NCBI RefSeq assembly: GCF_042466115.1
Contig: NZ_JAXHBQ010000001.1
Span: 434,001 to 498,000 of the forward strand
Direction of reading: 5' to 3'
DNA: 64,000 nt
Origin: SW4 sp042466115
GTDB lineage: Bacteria; Pseudomonadota; Alphaproteobacteria; Rhodobacterales; Rhodobacteraceae
Shown here piece by piece: positions 17,256-25,737 of the stretch. The translations under genes and the position numbers were made by a program. Numbering within the stretch: the first letter of the stretch is position 1; every line of letters begins with the position of its first letter. The notes beneath the pieces are model-generated. The model worked only from the letters and a program-made list of their open reading frames with translations, did not search any database and had not been told where the DNA came from.

Positions 17256-17801
17256 ATGACCACGCCCGACCATTCATCTTATGTCATCGACGAAATGATC
17301 AGCGCGAAATCCATCGCCGCGCGGATCGAGGATCTGGCCCGCGATATTCAGGCCGAATTCAAGGGCACCGACAAGCTGGTCGTCGTCGGCTTGCTGCGCG
17401 GATCGTTCGTGTTCATCGCCGATCTGGTGCGCGAGCTGGACCTGCCCGTCGAGGTCGATTTCCTTGAGGCATCATCCTACGGCGACGCCATGGAATCCAG
17501 CCGCGAGGTACGCATCTTCAAGGACCTGCGCGGCCAGATCGAGGGGCGCGATGTGCTGGTCGTCGAGGATATCATCGACACCGGCCACACGCTGGCCCAT
17601 GTGACCGATTACTTGCGCACAAAACATCCCGCACGGCTGAAATCCATCGCCCTGCTTGATAAACCCACGCGGCGCGAAGTGGATTACAAGGCCGATTGGC
17701 TGGGCTTTGAAATTCCCGATGAATTTGTCGTGGGCTATGGAATTGACTACGCCCAACGCAACCGCAACCTGCCCTTCATCGGCAAGGTGAGGTTTACCTA
17801 G
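17256..17801 (+). CDS. hpt: Hypoxanthine phosphoribosyltransferase
   Basis: 181-residue purine salvage enzyme that joins hypoxanthine (and often guanine) to PRPP. The PRPP-binding motif VLVVEDIIDTGHT lies at 100-112, the loop LLRGSFVF near 46-53 and the C-terminal base-binding GFEIPDEFVVGYGIDYAQ near 150-168, all as in the HPRT family. The start has GGAG six bases upstream. It is divergent from the unknown A-B-C cluster and monocistronic: a porin gene follows after 177 bp. A small hairpin (17829-17846, arms ATCCTGC/GCAGGAT) lies in that gap but lacks a T-run. Confidence 0.94.
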   Translation: MTTPDHSSYVIDEMISAKSIAARIEDLARDIQAEFKGTDKLVVVGLLRGSFVFIADLVRELDLPVEVDFLEASSYGDAMESSREVRIFKDLRGQIEGRDVLVVEDIIDTGHTLAHVTDYLRTKHPARLKSIALLDKPTRREVDYKADWLGFEIPDEFVVGYGIDYAQRNRNLPFIGKVRFT

Positions 17802-17978
17802 GCAAGCGCCGCTGCAGGGCGGCTGTGCATCCTGCAATGGCAGGATACCGCCGAGACCCCATGTTTTTGTGTCACAGGCAGCCATTTTCTGGTGCCGGGC
17901 GCTTTGAGAAGTGCGACTGGCCCCGTAGCATGACCCTACGTAATCATTTTGATCCAGACATTGAGACGAGGCAACGAC

Positions 17979-18884
17979 ATGAAAACAATCGCAATTTGCG
18001 CAGGCATCGCCTGTTTCGCCACCGCTGCCGCCGCACAAAGCGGGCCGGATATGAATTTCGGAGGGTCGATCTCGTACGGCATTGTCTCCGATACCAGCAG
18101 TGACTTTGAATATATCACGCTTGATTTCAATGTGCAGGGCCAGTTCGCGGGCAGTTCCGGCCTTGGCTATTTTATTGACTACGCAGCCATTGCCCCCTCT
18201 GACGACCTTGGGGCCAATATTGATGAATTTTACTACGGGCTGACCTATGATCTGGGTCCCGGCACCTTGCAGTTCGGTCGCCCCAAGTCGGTGATCAGCG
18301 ACCTGCTTGATGGTCCACGCTTTGGCGAAAACCCCGACGCCATGTTTTTCTTCGGACAGTTTGCCGGCAGTATCTTGCCGCTCATCCTCGTGTCTGACGA
18401 CGAAGTTTACGGGCTTCGCTATGATGGAAATGCCGGTCAGGTCCAGTTTGGCCTCAGCGTTCACAGCTCGCAGAACACCGATGAAACCCTGACGGGCGGT
18501 GTCGTGTCCTATGACGCAGGCAATTTCACGCCATTCGCCGTGTTTGAAACCCTGTCCGGCCTTGGTGCCGGTCAGGAAGCGCGCTATTCGCTGGGCACGA
18601 AATACGCCAATGGGCCGTTTTCCGGGCTGATCAGCTATACGATGAATCCGGGTTTCGCTGATGACCTCAACTCGATCTTCCTGACAGGCGAATATCAGGT
18701 GAACGACGAATTCGCGGCTGGTCTGACCTATCTGCACATTGGCGACGGTGTTACCTCGCAAGAGGTTTACGGGATCGGCGGGCAATACACCTTTGATGTC
18801 GGTGCCTTCGTGCGGGCCGATATCACGCAGTTCAGTGGTGGCGGCGATCCGCTTTACAACTTTGAAGTCGGTTACACCTTCTAG
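17979..18884 (+). CDS. Outer-membrane porin-like beta-barrel protein
   Basis: 301-residue exported protein. A Sec signal peptide (MKTIAICAGIACFATAAAAQ) would be cut after AQA-type residues about position 20. The mature part is rich in alternating hydrophobic and polar residues, Gly, Tyr and Phe, typical of a trimeric porin barrel, and it ends in an aromatic residue (GYTF), the outer-membrane assembly signal. It resembles small Rhodobacteraceae porins; the substrate cannot be predicted. The start at 17979 follows GACGAGG. It stands alone, with a strong terminator 28 bp after the stop. Confidence 0.85.
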   Translation: MKTIAICAGIACFATAAAAQSGPDMNFGGSISYGIVSDTSSDFEYITLDFNVQGQFAGSSGLGYFIDYAAIAPSDDLGANIDEFYYGLTYDLGPGTLQFGRPKSVISDLLDGPRFGENPDAMFFFGQFAGSILPLILVSDDEVYGLRYDGNAGQVQFGLSVHSSQNTDETLTGGVVSYDAGNFTPFAVFETLSGLGAGQEARYSLGTKYANGPFSGLISYTMNPGFADDLNSIFLTGEYQVNDEFAAGLTYLHIGDGVTSQEVYGIGGQYTFDVGAFVRADITQFSGGGDPLYNFEVGYTF

Positions 18885-18911
18885 GACGCGACGCACCCGT
18901 TTTGGATGACT

Positions 18912-18937
18912 GGGCGCAGGGCAACTTGCGCCCTTTT
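18912..18937 (+). terminator. Rho-independent terminator of the porin gene
   Basis: GGGCGCA-N8-TGCGCCC followed by TTTTGCTTT, a 7-bp GC stem with a T-run, 28 bp after the porin stop codon. Confidence 0.8.
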
Positions 18938-18968
18938 GCTTTGTGCCCGTGTCTGCCATTCTGCCCAC

Positions 18969-19151
18969 ATGCGTGAAGTCCGCCACCTTTTGCGAATGGC
19001 CCGCTGGGCCAAACGCCCGCCCAGCCAGCAACGTGTGATCCTAGTGATCGCAGTGATCGTGATCTGCCTTGTGATCGCGGGGATTGAACGCTGGATCGGC
19101 TTTCCCGACTGGATGGCGGTGGAAAGCAGCCGTCCTAGGGTCGTGCGCTAG
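18969..19151 (+). CDS. Small single-span membrane protein, conserved in the group
   Basis: 60 residues: a basic amphipathic N-terminus (MREVRHLLRMARWAKRPPSQQR), one transmembrane helix (VILVIAVIVICLVIAGIE) and a short tail containing the aromatic motif IGFPDWM. The positive-inside rule puts the N-terminus in the cytoplasm. I recall near-identical small proteins in other Rhodobacteraceae but no function. The ATG at 18969 is the best start; a longer frame begins at 18906 inside the porin terminator and is unlikely. It precedes the cytochrome c-prime gene by 110 bp. Confidence 0.65.
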   Translation: MREVRHLLRMARWAKRPPSQQRVILVIAVIVICLVIAGIERWIGFPDWMAVESSRPRVVR

Positions 19152-19261
19152 GCCGACCATCTGCGTTTTTGTGCGTCCATGCACCAAACCTGTTCGCAAA
19201 TACTTGATTGGTTGGGTTAGGCCTGTGTTACGCTGGGTCACGTTCAACCAAGGAGGCTGCC

Positions 19262-19732
19262 ATGACCAGATTTTCGCTGTTCCTTGCCACATCGACGCTT
19301 GCGCTTGCGGGCTTTGCGGTGGCCGAGAGCCATATCGCCCCCGAAGTCGCAAGTGCGATGAAGGCGCGACAGGCGCATATGACCTTGTATTCCCACAACC
19401 TTGGCACGCTGGGTGGCATGGCACAGGACAAGATCCGCTATGACGCCGAGGCGGCGATGATCGCGGCCAGCAACCTGGTGGCGCTCGCCGGCGTGAACAA
19501 CGCGGGCTATTGGGTGGACGGGTCCGACACGTCTGTCGAAGGCAGCCGCGCCCTGCCCGCGATCTGGGATGACATGGATGGGTTCATGGCCGATCAGGCT
19601 GATCTGCTGGCCGCCGCGCAGGGGTTGGAAGGAGTCGCCGGTGATGGGCTGGACGCGCTCAAGGCGGCGTTCGGGCCGGTTGGTGGTGCCTGTGGTGCCT
19701 GCCACCGCGAATACCGCCAGCGCAACGAATAG
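19262..19732 (+). CDS. Cytochrome c-prime (class II cytochrome c)
   Basis: 156-residue periplasmic haem protein. A signal peptide (MTRFSLFLATSTLALAGFAVA) precedes a four-helix-bundle sequence with the haem-attachment site C144-G-A-C147-H148 near the C-terminus, followed by Arg, which is the class II arrangement. It has no axial Met, as expected for high-spin cytochrome c-prime, which binds NO in several proteobacteria. AAGGAGG lies directly upstream of the ATG. A dihaem cytochrome gene starts 3 nt after its stop, so the two are co-expressed and probably exchange electrons. Confidence 0.9.
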   Translation: MTRFSLFLATSTLALAGFAVAESHIAPEVASAMKARQAHMTLYSHNLGTLGGMAQDKIRYDAEAAMIAASNLVALAGVNNAGYWVDGSDTSVEGSRALPAIWDDMDGFMADQADLLAAAQGLEGVAGDGLDALKAAFGPVGGACGACHREYRQRNE

Positions 19733-19735
19733 ACC

Positions 19736-20626
19736 ATGCGGCGGTTGATCCGCACCGGTGTGGTGCTTGCGGTTCTGGGCGGTGTGGTCGCGTGGTTCCT
19801 GACGCGCCCCACCCCGCTTGATCCCGCCGTGATTGCGGGGCGTGAGGGGGACGCCGCGCACGGCGCGCTGGTCTTTGCCGCGGCCGGTTGCGCATCCTGC
19901 CACACCGCACCCGACAGTGAACCAACTGACATGCCCGTCCTGTCCGGTGGTCGTGCGTTCCCCAGCGACTTTGGCAGTTTTATCGCCCCAAATATTTCGC
20001 CCGATCCGGCGGCAGGTATCGGCGGGTGGAGCGATTATGATCTGGCAAATGCCATCATGCGCGGCGTCAGCCCTGCTGGCGCGCATTACTATCCGGCCTT
20101 TCCCTATACCGCCTATGCCAAGGCCGATCCGCAGGACATCGTTGATTTGATCGCCCATCTGCGCAGCCTGCCCGCAAGTGATGTGGCCAGCCAGCCGCAT
20201 GATGTGGGGTTCCCGTTCAATATCCGGCGGTCGTTGGGAGGATGGAAACTGCTGTTCGCATCTGATGCATGGGTCTTGGCGGGTGAGCAGACAGCAGAGG
20301 TGACGCGCGGCCGCTATCTGGTCGAAGCCTTGGGCCATTGCGGCGAATGTCACACGCCGCGCAACGCCTTGGGCGGATTGCAGCGCGGGCAATGGCTGGC
20401 CGGTGCGCCCCACCCCGGCGGCGAAGGCACCATTCCCAACATCACCGCGGGTGAACTGGCATGGAGCGAGGGCGAGATTGTGGAATACCTGACCAGCGGC
20501 TTCACCCCAGACTTTGACACAGCGGGCGGTGAAATGGTCGATGTCATCGCCAACACGTCCCGCCTGCCCGAAAGCGACCGCGCGGCGATTGCCGCCTACC
20601 TCAAGGCCGTGCCTGCGGTGGAGTGA
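19736..20626 (+). CDS. Membrane-anchored dihaem cytochrome c
   Basis: 296 residues: an uncleaved N-terminal anchor (LIRTGVVLAVLGGVVAWFL), then two class I cytochrome c domains with haem sites C52-A-S-C-H56 and C202-G-E-C-H206. The pattern PNISPDPAAGIGGWSD after the first haem and IPNITAGELAWSEGE after the second is that of the dihaem/trihaem cytochrome subunits of membrane dehydrogenases, although no dehydrogenase is next door. It is co-transcribed with cytochrome c-prime (3-nt gap) and meets lipA tail to tail with no gap. Electron donor unknown. Confidence 0.88.
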   Translation: MRRLIRTGVVLAVLGGVVAWFLTRPTPLDPAVIAGREGDAAHGALVFAAAGCASCHTAPDSEPTDMPVLSGGRAFPSDFGSFIAPNISPDPAAGIGGWSDYDLANAIMRGVSPAGAHYYPAFPYTAYAKADPQDIVDLIAHLRSLPASDVASQPHDVGFPFNIRRSLGGWKLLFASDAWVLAGEQTAEVTRGRYLVEALGHCGECHTPRNALGGLQRGQWLAGAPHPGGEGTIPNITAGELAWSEGEIVEYLTSGFTPDFDTAGGEMVDVIANTSRLPESDRAAIAAYLKAVPAVE

Positions 20627-21577
20627 TCACGCCCCCAGTTTCGCTATCCGCGCCGCGCGAAGGCGCGCAAAATCATCGCCCGCGTGATAGCTGGAGCGCG
20701 TCAGCGGCGTGGCCGAAACCATCAAGAACCCCTTGTTATAGGCAGTCTTTTCATAAGACTTGAATTCGTCAGGCGTCACGAACCGGTCAACCGCGTGGTG
20801 TTTCGGGGTCGGTTGCAGGTATTGGCCGATGGTCAGGAAGTCGATGTCGGCGGCGCGCATGTCTTCCATGACTTGCACAACGGCCTGCTTGTCCTCGCCC
20901 AAGCCCACCATGATACCCGATTTGGTGAACATCGTCGGGTCCAGTTCCTTGACCCGCTGCAACAGGCGCAGCGAATGGAAATAGCGCGCGCCGGGGCGCA
21001 CTTCGGGGTAAAGGCCGGGCACGGTTTCAAGGTTGTGGTTGAATACGTCCGGGCGCGCCTCGACGACGATTTCCAGCACCGAAGGATCGCAGCGAATAAA
21101 GTCCGGCGTCAGGATTTCGATCGTGGTGTCGGGCGCTTGTTTGCGAATGGCGCGGATCGTCTGGGCGAAATGCTCGGCCCCGCCGTCCTCGATATCGTCG
21201 CGGTCCACGGAGGTGATCACAACGTGGTTCAGCCCCAGCTTTTTCACGGCATCAGCCACGCGACCGGGTTCAAAGATATCCAGATCCTCGGGCGGCTTGC
21301 CCGTGGCGATATTGCAGAAGGTGCAGGCGCGGGTGCAAACCTCGCCCATGATCATCATCGTGGCATGGCCCTGGGACCAGCATTCGCCCACATTGGGACA
21401 GCCCGCTTCCTCGCAGACGGTTGTCAGCTTGTTGTCGCGCATGATGCGCGCGGTATCGGCATAGCCCGCACCACCGGGTGCTTTCACGCGAATCCAGTCA
21501 GGTTTCTTGGGCTGGGCACTATCGGGGCGGCGCTGCTTTTCAGGGTGGCGCTGTGCCGGAATTTTCAGATCGCGCAT
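20627..21577 (-). CDS. lipA: Lipoyl synthase
   Basis: 316-residue radical-SAM enzyme that inserts two sulfur atoms into octanoyl groups on lipoyl domains. The auxiliary-cluster motif CEEAGCPNVGEC (about 54-65), the radical-SAM CxxxCxxC in CTRACTFC (about 82-89) and the C-terminal RSSYHAGDD, whose Ser binds the auxiliary cluster, are all intact. GGGAGGAG precedes the ATG at 21577. It is monocistronic; its stop abuts the cytochrome gene and the VIT-family gene starts divergently 147 bp away. Confidence 0.96.
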   Translation of the reverse strand: MRDLKIPAQRHPEKQRRPDSAQPKKPDWIRVKAPGGAGYADTARIMRDNKLTTVCEEAGCPNVGECWSQGHATMMIMGEVCTRACTFCNIATGKPPEDLDIFEPGRVADAVKKLGLNHVVITSVDRDDIEDGGAEHFAQTIRAIRKQAPDTTIEILTPDFIRCDPSVLEIVVEARPDVFNHNLETVPGLYPEVRPGARYFHSLRLLQRVKELDPTMFTKSGIMVGLGEDKQAVVQVMEDMRAADIDFLTIGQYLQPTPKHHAVDRFVTPDEFKSYEKTAYNKGFLMVSATPLTRSSYHAGDDFARLRAARIAKLGA

Positions 21578-21724
21578 CTTGTGGCTCCTCCCACACGTGA
21601 ACGTTCGCTTTGATTTACACTAGGGGATTTGCGCGGCAAGCCCAAGAGGGACATTGCCGCCATGCGCCATGTGCATTCGTCGCGCGCCACGCTATAATTG
21701 GCGCACTATAAAAGGATGCCACGA

Positions 21725-22456
21725 ATGGCCATCAACTGGACGACCCACCGCCGCGATATCCATCGCCAAACAGCTGTGCAGGAATATCTGCGCCAGATCG
21801 TCTATGGCGGCAATGACGGGATCGTCACGACCTTTGCGATTGTCGCGGGTTTTGCCGGGGCCGCCGCCGAAGGCGTTGCGCAGATCGGTGGGCTGGCGGT
21901 GCTGGTCTTTGGGCTTGCCAACCTTTTTGCCGATGGGGTGTCGATGGGGCTTGGTGAATTTTTGTCAGGGCGCGCGGCGCGCGATATGTATCACGCGCGC
22001 CGCAGCGCCGAAATGCGCGCATTGCAGGACGACCCGGAACAGGAACTGCGCGAATTGCAACAGATATTGCAGGAACGCGGCTTACCCGAACACACTGCCG
22101 CGCAAACTGCCTCTGCCCTTGGCGACCACCCCGAAGCCGTGGCGGACCTGATGATGACCTATGAGTTTGGCCAAGCCGATCCGCGTGACGATACCCCTGC
22201 CATTAATGGCAGCTTCACATTTGTCGCGTTTCTTGCCTTTGGTGTGATCCCGCTTGTGCCCTATTTCGTGCTGCCTCCGACAGATACCACGTTCTGGATA
22301 TCGGTCGGGGCAACGCTGTCGGCCCTTGCCGCCCTTGGCCTGCTACGGTGGAGCGCGACGGGCGAACGCCTTGCCCGCACCATGGGGGAAACCATGCTGG
22401 TCGGGATCATCTGTGCGGCAGTGGCCTACGGTGTGGGCTGGCTGGTGGGGGGTTAA
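21725..22456 (+). CDS. VIT1/CCC1-family membrane transporter
   Basis: 243-residue inner-membrane protein related to the vacuolar iron/manganese transporters VIT1 and CCC1. It begins with a short cytoplasmic segment, then YGGNDGIVTTFAIVAGFAGA and the signature LFADGVSMGLGEFLSGRAA, followed by a charged cytoplasmic metal-binding region (RRSAEMRALQDDPEQELREL...) and three further membrane spans. The family exports Fe2+ or Mn2+; which metal is unknown here. The ATG at 21725 has AAGGA nine bases upstream; a longer frame starting at 21698 is less likely. Its stop TAA interleaves with that of the convergent DUF6456 gene. Confidence 0.87.
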   Translation: MAINWTTHRRDIHRQTAVQEYLRQIVYGGNDGIVTTFAIVAGFAGAAAEGVAQIGGLAVLVFGLANLFADGVSMGLGEFLSGRAARDMYHARRSAEMRALQDDPEQELRELQQILQERGLPEHTAAQTASALGDHPEAVADLMMTYEFGQADPRDDTPAINGSFTFVAFLAFGVIPLVPYFVLPPTDTTFWISVGATLSALAALGLLRWSATGERLARTMGETMLVGIICAAVAYGVGWLVGG

Positions 22457-23508
22457 CCGATCATTTTGCCCGCCTGCCCCAGACTGTCATAGTGCAGGCG
22501 CAGACGTTGCAAGGCGATGCGCAGCACGATCTTGCCTGATCGCGCCGACCAGCCCATGTGCTTTTCGGTGGTTTCCATCCCTTCAAGGAAACAGCAGCAG
22601 CGCAGGGCGATATCCGCCAGTCCCGGGCCAAGATCGGCAAGGGCCGCCTTGACGCGCGCATCGGCAGCGGCAGGCGAATTGCCCGATGCGCCGCTGTGTG
22701 TCCGCGTTGTGCCAGCAGTCAGGAAACTGTCCCAGTCCTGCGTGACGCGCGGCCCCATCTGCGCCAGTTCAAAATCCTCGCGCAGGCGTTCGCCCGCCCG
22801 CACCAAGGCGCTGCTGAGAAAGGGTTTGCCATCCTTGTCGCGCCGCCGCGCCAACCCGTTAAGCGGGCTTTCGGCGGGGGCGGCAACACGCGCATGGTCG
22901 AAACTGGCGGGCGCTTCGGCCATGCCGGTGGCACGGTTTTCATCATTGGCCATGAAGGCGCGCAACTGGTTGCGCCCTGCCGCTGTCACGCGATATTTCA
23001 CGATCCGTGCATCGGGGTCGTCTGTCGCGATCCAGTCGTTCAGCGCCAGCGCCTGCGCCACGTCCTGTCCGACCACGGCGGTGCGTGTGGTGCTGCCATC
23101 GGGGGCATCGCGCACCACCACGGCCATTTCCATGTCCTTTGCCACAGCCAGCACCGCACCGGTTTCCATCAGACGGCGCAGGGCGCGGCTGCATTCGGCC
23201 GCAATGCGTTGCTGTTCTTCACGGGCGGTCGTGCGGGGGGTCTTTGTCATGCATGGCTCCTGTTGCGAAAGCGAAGCTGCATCAGAGTGTTCGGAAAGCC
23301 GGCGCAGGGCTGCATCAACCAGCGGATCGTCACGGCGGTTTTCGATCCGGCGCACCTGTCGCAGAATCGTGCTTGCGTGAACGTCCGCAGCACGGGCCAA
23401 GGCGCGAATGGATGTGCCCGCCGCGGTGTGATCAAGATAGTGACGCACCGCTTTTGGCACGAAATCAGGCCGCACCCGCGCAACCCTTAAGCGTGGTTCA
23501 GTCCGCAT
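22453..23508 (-). CDS. Helix-turn-helix protein, DUF6456 type
   Basis: 351-residue cytoplasmic protein. An N-terminal helix-turn-helix (SIRALARAADVHASTILRQVRRIE, about 33-56) is followed by a variable middle part and a conserved C-terminal domain (about 210-350: PLNGLARRRDKDGKPFLSS, FELAQMGPRVTQDWDSFL, RLHYDSL) that I take to be DUF6456, found in Rhodobacterales. A DNA-binding regulator is inferred from the HTH. It is divergent from the DUF6477 gene across a 221-bp AT-rich gap containing a consensus DnaA box and an 8-bp inverted repeat. No target genes are known. Confidence 0.8.
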   Translation of the reverse strand: MRTEPRLRVARVRPDFVPKAVRHYLDHTAAGTSIRALARAADVHASTILRQVRRIENRRDDPLVDAALRRLSEHSDAASLSQQEPCMTKTPRTTAREEQQRIAAECSRALRRLMETGAVLAVAKDMEMAVVVRDAPDGSTTRTAVVGQDVAQALALNDWIATDDPDARIVKYRVTAAGRNQLRAFMANDENRATGMAEAPASFDHARVAAPAESPLNGLARRRDKDGKPFLSSALVRAGERLREDFELAQMGPRVTQDWDSFLTAGTTRTHSGASGNSPAAADARVKAALADLGPGLADIALRCCCFLEGMETTEKHMGWSARSGKIVLRIALQRLRLHYDSLGQAGKMIG

Positions 23509-23553
23509 GTTGTCCCCATTTTATGCGCAGGTCCCTCTGCGCACTCCAGCAAG

Positions 23554-23704
23554 TTATCCACAAGCTAAGGTTGAAAAAGTTTCCGATTTGTTAACAATGA
23601 GCAGTATGTTCATCATTGTTTCTAAATGATAAACATTCTTAACCGCAGCGTTCTTAACCTTTAGCCCTCGCGCAACACCCGTATAGGTTGTGCGATTGTC
23701 CACA
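23554..23704. promoter_or_regulatory. AT-rich control region with DnaA box and inverted repeat
   Basis: The gap between the divergent DUF6456 and DUF6477 genes holds a perfect DnaA box TTATCCACA (23554-23562), a one-mismatch box TTGTCCACA (23696-23704), and an 8-bp inverted repeat AACAATGA/TCATTGTT (23593-23600 and 23613-23620). A second small dyad ATCATT/AATGAT (23612-23630) overlaps it. The composition is markedly AT-richer than its surroundings. DnaA or HTH-protein control of the two genes is an inference. Confidence 0.5.
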
Positions 23705-23729
23705 GGCTGGAAACAAAAGGATGCTGCAA

Positions 23730-24035
23730 ATGTTGGATGTCTTGGGGATGGTTGGCGCACTGGAGCGCCCGAAACTGCTGGTCAACGCTGCCCGGTTCGG
23801 GGTTGACGAATACGATCGCGAACGGCACCTGCGCCGTGTCTTGCGCACCGATCACCTGCCCCGTTCGGCGCAGGCGCTGATGATGCTTTTGGAACTGGAA
23901 GCGGTGATGGACGGGCAACGCGTGGCCAAACAGGCCGAATACGGCATCGCCCGCCATCTGGACCTTTTGATCGCCATCATGGGCGAGGCGCGGATCTTGC
24001 GCGCCACGACCCGCCCGACGCTGGTGCCTACATAA
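23730..24035 (+). CDS. DUF6477-type small protein
   Basis: 101-residue cytoplasmic, mostly helical protein beginning MLDVLGMVGALERPKLLVNAARFG and containing the basic segment DEYDRERHLRRVL. It matches the DUF6477 proteins that I recall as partners of DUF6456 genes in Rhodobacteraceae; function unknown. AAGGA sits eight bases before the ATG at 23730, so I prefer this start over the ATG at 23721, which lies on that Shine-Dalgarno sequence. The downstream MttB-like gene runs the other way and the two stops overlap by 8 nt. Confidence 0.75.
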   Translation: MLDVLGMVGALERPKLLVNAARFGVDEYDRERHLRRVLRTDHLPRSAQALMMLLELEAVMDGQRVAKQAEYGIARHLDLLIAIMGEARILRATTRPTLVPT

Positions 24036-25587
24036 AGCTGTCGGGCATGCTGGCCTTTTTCGCCTCGACATAGGCGGTCAGGGCGGCATGGATTTCAGGA
24101 TCAAGCGGCGGCTGGACGTAGGTATCGACCATTTTTTGCACGCGAATGCTGGCAAGGGCCTGGGTGTCGCGCGCGCCTTCCTCGTCCCATGTCTCGAAGG
24201 GTTTGTAATCAAACAGGTCACTGCGCCAGAACGCGGTCTTGAAGTTCGCTTGCGTATGCGCACAGCCCAGATAGTGCCCGCCCGGCCCCACTTCGCGGAT
24301 CGCGTCAAGGGCTTGGGCATTCTCGTCCATCTCGACACCCTTGGCCAGGTGGTGCAGCGTGCCCAGCTGGTCGGCGTCCATGACGAATTTCTCGAAGCTG
24401 GCGACAAGCCCGCCTTCAAGCCAGCCGCAGGAATGCAGCATGAAGTTCACCCCTGCCAGCAGCCCCATGTTCAGGCTGTTGGCGGTTTCATAGGCGGCCT
24501 GCGCATCAGGCAGCTTTGATCCGCAGAACGACCCTGCACTGCGATAGGGCAACCCCATGCGCCGTGCCAACTGCCCTGCCCCATAGGTGATATGCGCCGC
24601 TTCGGGTGTGCCGAAGGTGGGCGCGCCGCTGTTCATGTCGATCGAGGTCACGAAGGCCCCCATGATCACAGGCGCACCGGCGCGGATCAACTGCGAATAG
24701 GCCACACCGGCCAGCACTTCGGCAAAGACCTGCGTCAGGGTGCCGGCAACCGACACGGGCGCCATGGCCCCGCCAACGATGAAGGGCGAAATGATGCAGG
24801 CCTGATTGTGGGCGGCGTAAACCTCCAAAGCACCCATCATCGTTGCGTCAAACGTCATCGGCGAGTTGATGTTGATCAGGTTCACCATCACGGTGTTGTC
24901 GGCTACAAATTCCTTGCCAAACAGGATCTCGCACATCTCGATGCTGTCCTGGGCGCGTTCGGGTTCGGTCACGGACCCCATAAAGGGTTTATCGGACAAG
25001 GTCATATGCGCCAGCAACATATCCAGATGGCGCTTGTTCACCGGCACATCGGTGGGTTCGCAGACGGTGCCGCCGGAATGATGCAGCCACTTTGACATAT
25101 AGCCCAGCTTCACGAATTTCTGGAAATCGGCGATCGTGGCATAGCGCCGCCCGCCAGCGGCATCACGCACGAACGGCGGGCCATAGACAGGGGCCAGCAC
25201 AAGGTTCTTACCGCCGATTTCAACGTTGCGTTCGGGATTGCGGGCGTGCTGGGTAAAGGTCGACGGTGCGGTTTCACACAACTTGCGCGCCAACCCCTTT
25301 GGGATGCGCACGCGCTCGCCATTCACGTCAGCGCCCGCAGCCTTCCAGCGCTCAAGCGCGGCGGGGTTGTCAACAAAAGCCACGCCGATTTCTTCCAGGA
25401 TCTGTTCGGCGTTGGCCTGGATGATGTCCAGCGCCGCCTCGTCAAGGATTTCAAAATTGGGAATCTTGCGCTGGATATACTTGGCGGTTTCCACCGAAAC
25501 GGCCGTGCGTTCGGCGCGCCGCGCGGCCCCGCCGCCCCCGCGTCCACGGCGGCCTGCGCGTGCTGGTTCTGCTGCTGCTTCGGTCAT
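24028..25587 (-). CDS. Trimethylamine methyltransferase (MttB) family protein, no pyrrolysine
   Basis: 519-residue member of the MttB superfamily, which moves methyl groups from quaternary or tertiary amines to a corrinoid protein. An Arg/Gly-rich N-terminus (ARAGRRGRGGGGAARR) is followed by the barrel domain with GPPFVRDAAGGRRYATIADF, NININSPMTFD and LPYRSAGSFCGSK. The frame has no internal stop, so it lacks the amber-encoded pyrrolysine of true TMA methyltransferase; such homologues include glycine-betaine demethylases. No corrinoid protein or activating gene adjoins it, so substrate and acceptor are open. Start at 25587 (or 25596, MIAM), with 87 further upstream codons rejected as non-coding. 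Divergent from guaA. Confidence 0.88.
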   Translation of the reverse strand: MTEAAAEPARAGRRGRGGGGAARRAERTAVSVETAKYIQRKIPNFEILDEAALDIIQANAEQILEEIGVAFVDNPAALERWKAAGADVNGERVRIPKGLARKLCETAPSTFTQHARNPERNVEIGGKNLVLAPVYGPPFVRDAAGGRRYATIADFQKFVKLGYMSKWLHHSGGTVCEPTDVPVNKRHLDMLLAHMTLSDKPFMGSVTEPERAQDSIEMCEILFGKEFVADNTVMVNLININSPMTFDATMMGALEVYAAHNQACIISPFIVGGAMAPVSVAGTLTQVFAEVLAGVAYSQLIRAGAPVIMGAFVTSIDMNSGAPTFGTPEAAHITYGAGQLARRMGLPYRSAGSFCGSKLPDAQAAYETANSLNMGLLAGVNFMLHSCGWLEGGLVASFEKFVMDADQLGTLHHLAKGVEMDENAQALDAIREVGPGGHYLGCAHTQANFKTAFWRSDLFDYKPFETWDEEGARDTQALASIRVQKMVDTYVQPPLDPEIHAALTAYVEAKKASMPDSFM

Positions 25588-25737
25588 GGCGATCATCCCA
25601 ATAGAATCTGTTTGGACAAAACCTACACCCGCGCCCCCCGCACCTTGCACGGATTTGCGGCGCATGGGGTGTAAAAGCGACATCGCGCGTGCGCGCCGCA
25701 TCTTGCGCCCGTGCCGTGGGCGATTTACGAGGGCGTC

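Noticed and set aside
17472..19031. 519-codon open frame on the minus strand opposite hpt and the porin
   Set aside because: Antisense to two well-supported genes, crosses a promoter gap, and has no recognisable motif; long antisense frames are expected at this GC content.
19244..20413. 389-codon minus-strand frame opposite both cytochrome genes
   Set aside because: Antisense to two genes with haem motifs and good Shine-Dalgarno sequences.
23509..23729. Chromosomal replication origin
   Set aside because: One perfect and one near DnaA box are too few, and none of the usual neighbours (dnaA, hemE, parAB, gidA) is present.
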